A stretch of DNA of 64,000 nt from Glycine soja (taxonomy: Eukaryota; Streptophyta; Magnoliopsida; Fabales; Fabaceae). The position numbers and the translations under genes are program-made. Shown here one piece after another: positions 62,041-64,000 of this stretch; the stretch's first letter is position 1, and each line of letters begins with the position of its first letter. The notes under the pieces were generated by a model, which was given only the letters and a program-made list of their open reading frames with translations, was not told the origin of the DNA and ran no database searches. The stretch covers positions 48,422,767 through 48,486,766 of the forward strand of contig NC_041016.1 in NCBI RefSeq assembly GCF_004193775.1, written 5' to 3'.

Positions 62041-63926
62041 TTTCTTTTCTCATTTCTCCAACAACATCACTCAACCCTTAACAGTACGAGTACACAACAT
62101 CAACCTTCTCTAATGCGGTAAGTTCTTTAACATTCTACTCCTTCCTCTTTTCGTTCTTATTTTTATTCAATAACTTTCCACATTTGTTTCATCAGACATC
62201 CTTACAATGATGATACTCTATTTTACACTTTGTTCTTCATTTGATGGTTATTATATCTATATTATATGTTTATGCTCATTATAGACTACATATTCACGGT
62301 GATATTTGTAATTTTGTTGACTAGGATATTCATCATGTTATCATGCCTATTTTTGTATATTGTATGTCATTTGTGTGTTGCTTCTTATATGTGTTTGTTC
62401 CTTATAAATTGGTTATTGACTTCATGTTTGTATGCCTAATATGGACGGTTTTCACGATTTTCATCATTACCTTCCATGGTTCTTGTTATGTTTTTTTATC
62501 TATCTTTATGTATATTTATGTATAACTTCATTATAGGTTGTTTGCATTTTGACCATCGATTTTTGTGCCTTTGTATACATTGCCTCTTCTATTGTTTGAT
62601 ATTGGTTATTTGTAATAACCCATTATTTTTGTTTGTGTTGCCTTTTAATCCTGCATCTGCATCAATCAATACCATTATTTGGTTTTCTCAGTTAGCCCAT
62701 TACAAAATCCATCATTTTTTATTATCCTAGCATTTGTTTCTTATGTGCTTGCGTTTTGTTTATGTTTTTGTCCATTCCTTATCTGATTATTTTCTTTCGT
62801 ACTTCAATATTCATGTTTGTATGTATAACATTTACAGTATTCTCCCCAAACTGATTCCTCACCTATACTTCCATTTTTCTTTTCCTCCCTAACAACCTAT
62901 TTTATATCTTTTTTATAAAGCTACCTCATAGCCATCATCTTTGCACAACAAATATGACTACGACCAATGTTTGACGGTTGGCTATTTTTTGGGTGTATCT
63001 TTCTTATTTTGTTCTGTAACTAATTACATTCAATGTTGTGCTATAGGGCCCATCAAATTGGATGGCAAGAACACGATTTACAGCAGCATTTCGTGTTGAC
63101 AAGGTCAACATTCACAATCTCAACCACTTTTCCATTTCTCTTATTCCAAATAAAAAGAATATCTAATGCCTAATGTTTTCATGTTTCCCTGCAGAACATC
63201 ATTGAAGTTCCATTGACTTACCATAGACAATGGAGGCCATATTACCCAACTTATATTTTATTTGACTATAATGGAGAACCAAGCATTTTGTTAGAGTGTG
63301 CAAATATGGCACACTATACTTTTTGCTGATGGGCTGAAAGAGTTTAGAAGAGCCCACGACATTAATGACAATGTCATTATCCAATTTTTTGCAGCCTCAA
63401 AAGATACTTCTTTCGACGTTGGCGTCATGGGACCTATCCATAGACGTCGAAGGTCGGTTGTTACAACCAGAAGGCACATCTTTATCGCTGATGTCACGCA
63501 AGAGATGATGGAACATAACAACCCTTTGGTAGGAGTTTGTTACCACTCAATGATGTTTTTATTTTTTTGTTCCCATCTTCTCTTAGTTCAAATAACATTT
63601 TCAAATAACATTGACCATTGATCACTTTAAATGGTCGTATAATCACTATTTTGGTTTCAATGCAGGTTCTTCCCGCAACAGCTTTAAATTTTTTGTTTGG
63701 ATCAAAAAAATATGTTCCTATTCAACGTGCATATGGAAGACGTAAACAATGGCAGATCACCGTGCACAACGGTCTGCCATCTATTGCAGAACCATGGTTC
63801 CAACACCTCTCTCAAAATAATTTAATGGCAGGAGATGAAGTTATGTTCTTCTTCAGGTTTGACGAACATGTATGGGAGACCATATTTAGGAAACAAGTTA
63901 TATGGGAAGAAGACCTCCCGGTTTGA
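62041..63926 (+). pseudogene. B3-domain-type (two-domain) gene, frameshifted
   Basis: An untranslated leader exon appears to end at 62117 before GTAAGT, followed by a T-rich first intron to 63046. Coding exons: 63062-63103 (MARTRFTAAFRVDK), 63195-63528 and 63666-63926. The first half has IIEVPLTYHRQWRPYYPTY, FADGLKEFRRAHDINDNV and TTRRHIFIADVTQEMM. The second has LPATALNFLFGSKKYVPIQR, QWQITVHNG, WFQHLSQNNLMAGDEVMFFF and ends EEDLPV. This is a B3-like DNA-binding layout, with two halves of about 95 residues each, seen in many repeated legume B3-type genes. The 63195-63528 exon is 334 bases, one too many: the frame is lost around 63290-63315, where VCKYGT lies in a third frame, leading to a TGA. 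Splice borders are otherwise good, so decay is recent. Confidence 0.72.
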
Positions 63927-64000
63927 AAGACCATGTCTAAAGTCGATGACTTTTTTTGTTTTAATTTTATTTATATTTTGATTAATGTTGTTAATCCAAT

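Noticed and set aside
1..64000. CRISPR arrays, bacterial operons, rRNA or tRNA genes
   Set aside because: The sequence is plant nuclear DNA with spliced genes; no spaced repeat array, and no complete tRNA or rRNA sequence was seen. The tRNA-like TGGTATCAGAGC at 39690 is a retroelement primer site.

Overview
This window is AT-rich plant nuclear DNA from a dicot. It has long introns, (AT)n microsatellites, many small transposons and low gene density. Legume-type transposon families and the kinds of NAC, LRR and B3 paralogs suggest a legume, probably close to soybean (Glycine). That placement is inference; nothing here was searched against a database. Only two protein genes look fully intact: a NAC1-type transcription factor (minus strand, 3766-8093, three exons, with a conserved miR164 target site) and a single-exon ribosomal-L1-domain nucleolar protein (minus strand, 18535-19761).

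The other recognisable genes are damaged. A DUF1218 membrane-protein gene (20837-24664) lacks a conserved segment and its exon phases do not fit. A receptor-like LRR gene (43145-45528) is split by an out-of-frame deletion. The last two exons of a METTL25B/RRNAD1-like methyltransferase (50029-51952) survive with a small LTR element in the intron. A two-domain B3-type gene (62041-63926) carries frameshifts.

From 25.5 to 38 kb lie two neighbouring Mutator-like (MULE) transposons, each carrying a plant-mobile-domain (PMD) gene. MULE-1 (25504-29539) has GC-rich terminal inverted repeats of about 290 bp and a PMD gene but no transposase. MULE-2 (29644-37997) has terminal inverted repeats of about 213 bp, a perfect 9-bp target duplication, a PMD gene facing a MuDR-type transposase gene, and a 721-bp CACTA element nested inside. 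All these coding regions carry nonsense changes, mostly TGG to TGA or CAA to TAA, the pattern expected from loss of methylated cytosines.

From 38 to 53 kb is a graveyard of duplications and insertions. The segment downstream of the LRR gene (39890-43110) is a patchy copy of 15050-17560, and a third piece occurs at 47990-48480. One copy is interrupted by a solo LTR with a 5-bp target duplication. Also present are an 850-bp hAT element with a perfect 8-bp target duplication, a Pack-type element that captured part of a histidine-phosphatase gene, a TRIM-like element and a CACTA end.

From 55 to 61 kb are a 940-bp inverted-repeat element and a T-rich array of degenerate direct repeats. The array resembles the first intron of the B3 gene that follows it, so it may derive from tandem copies of that locus.
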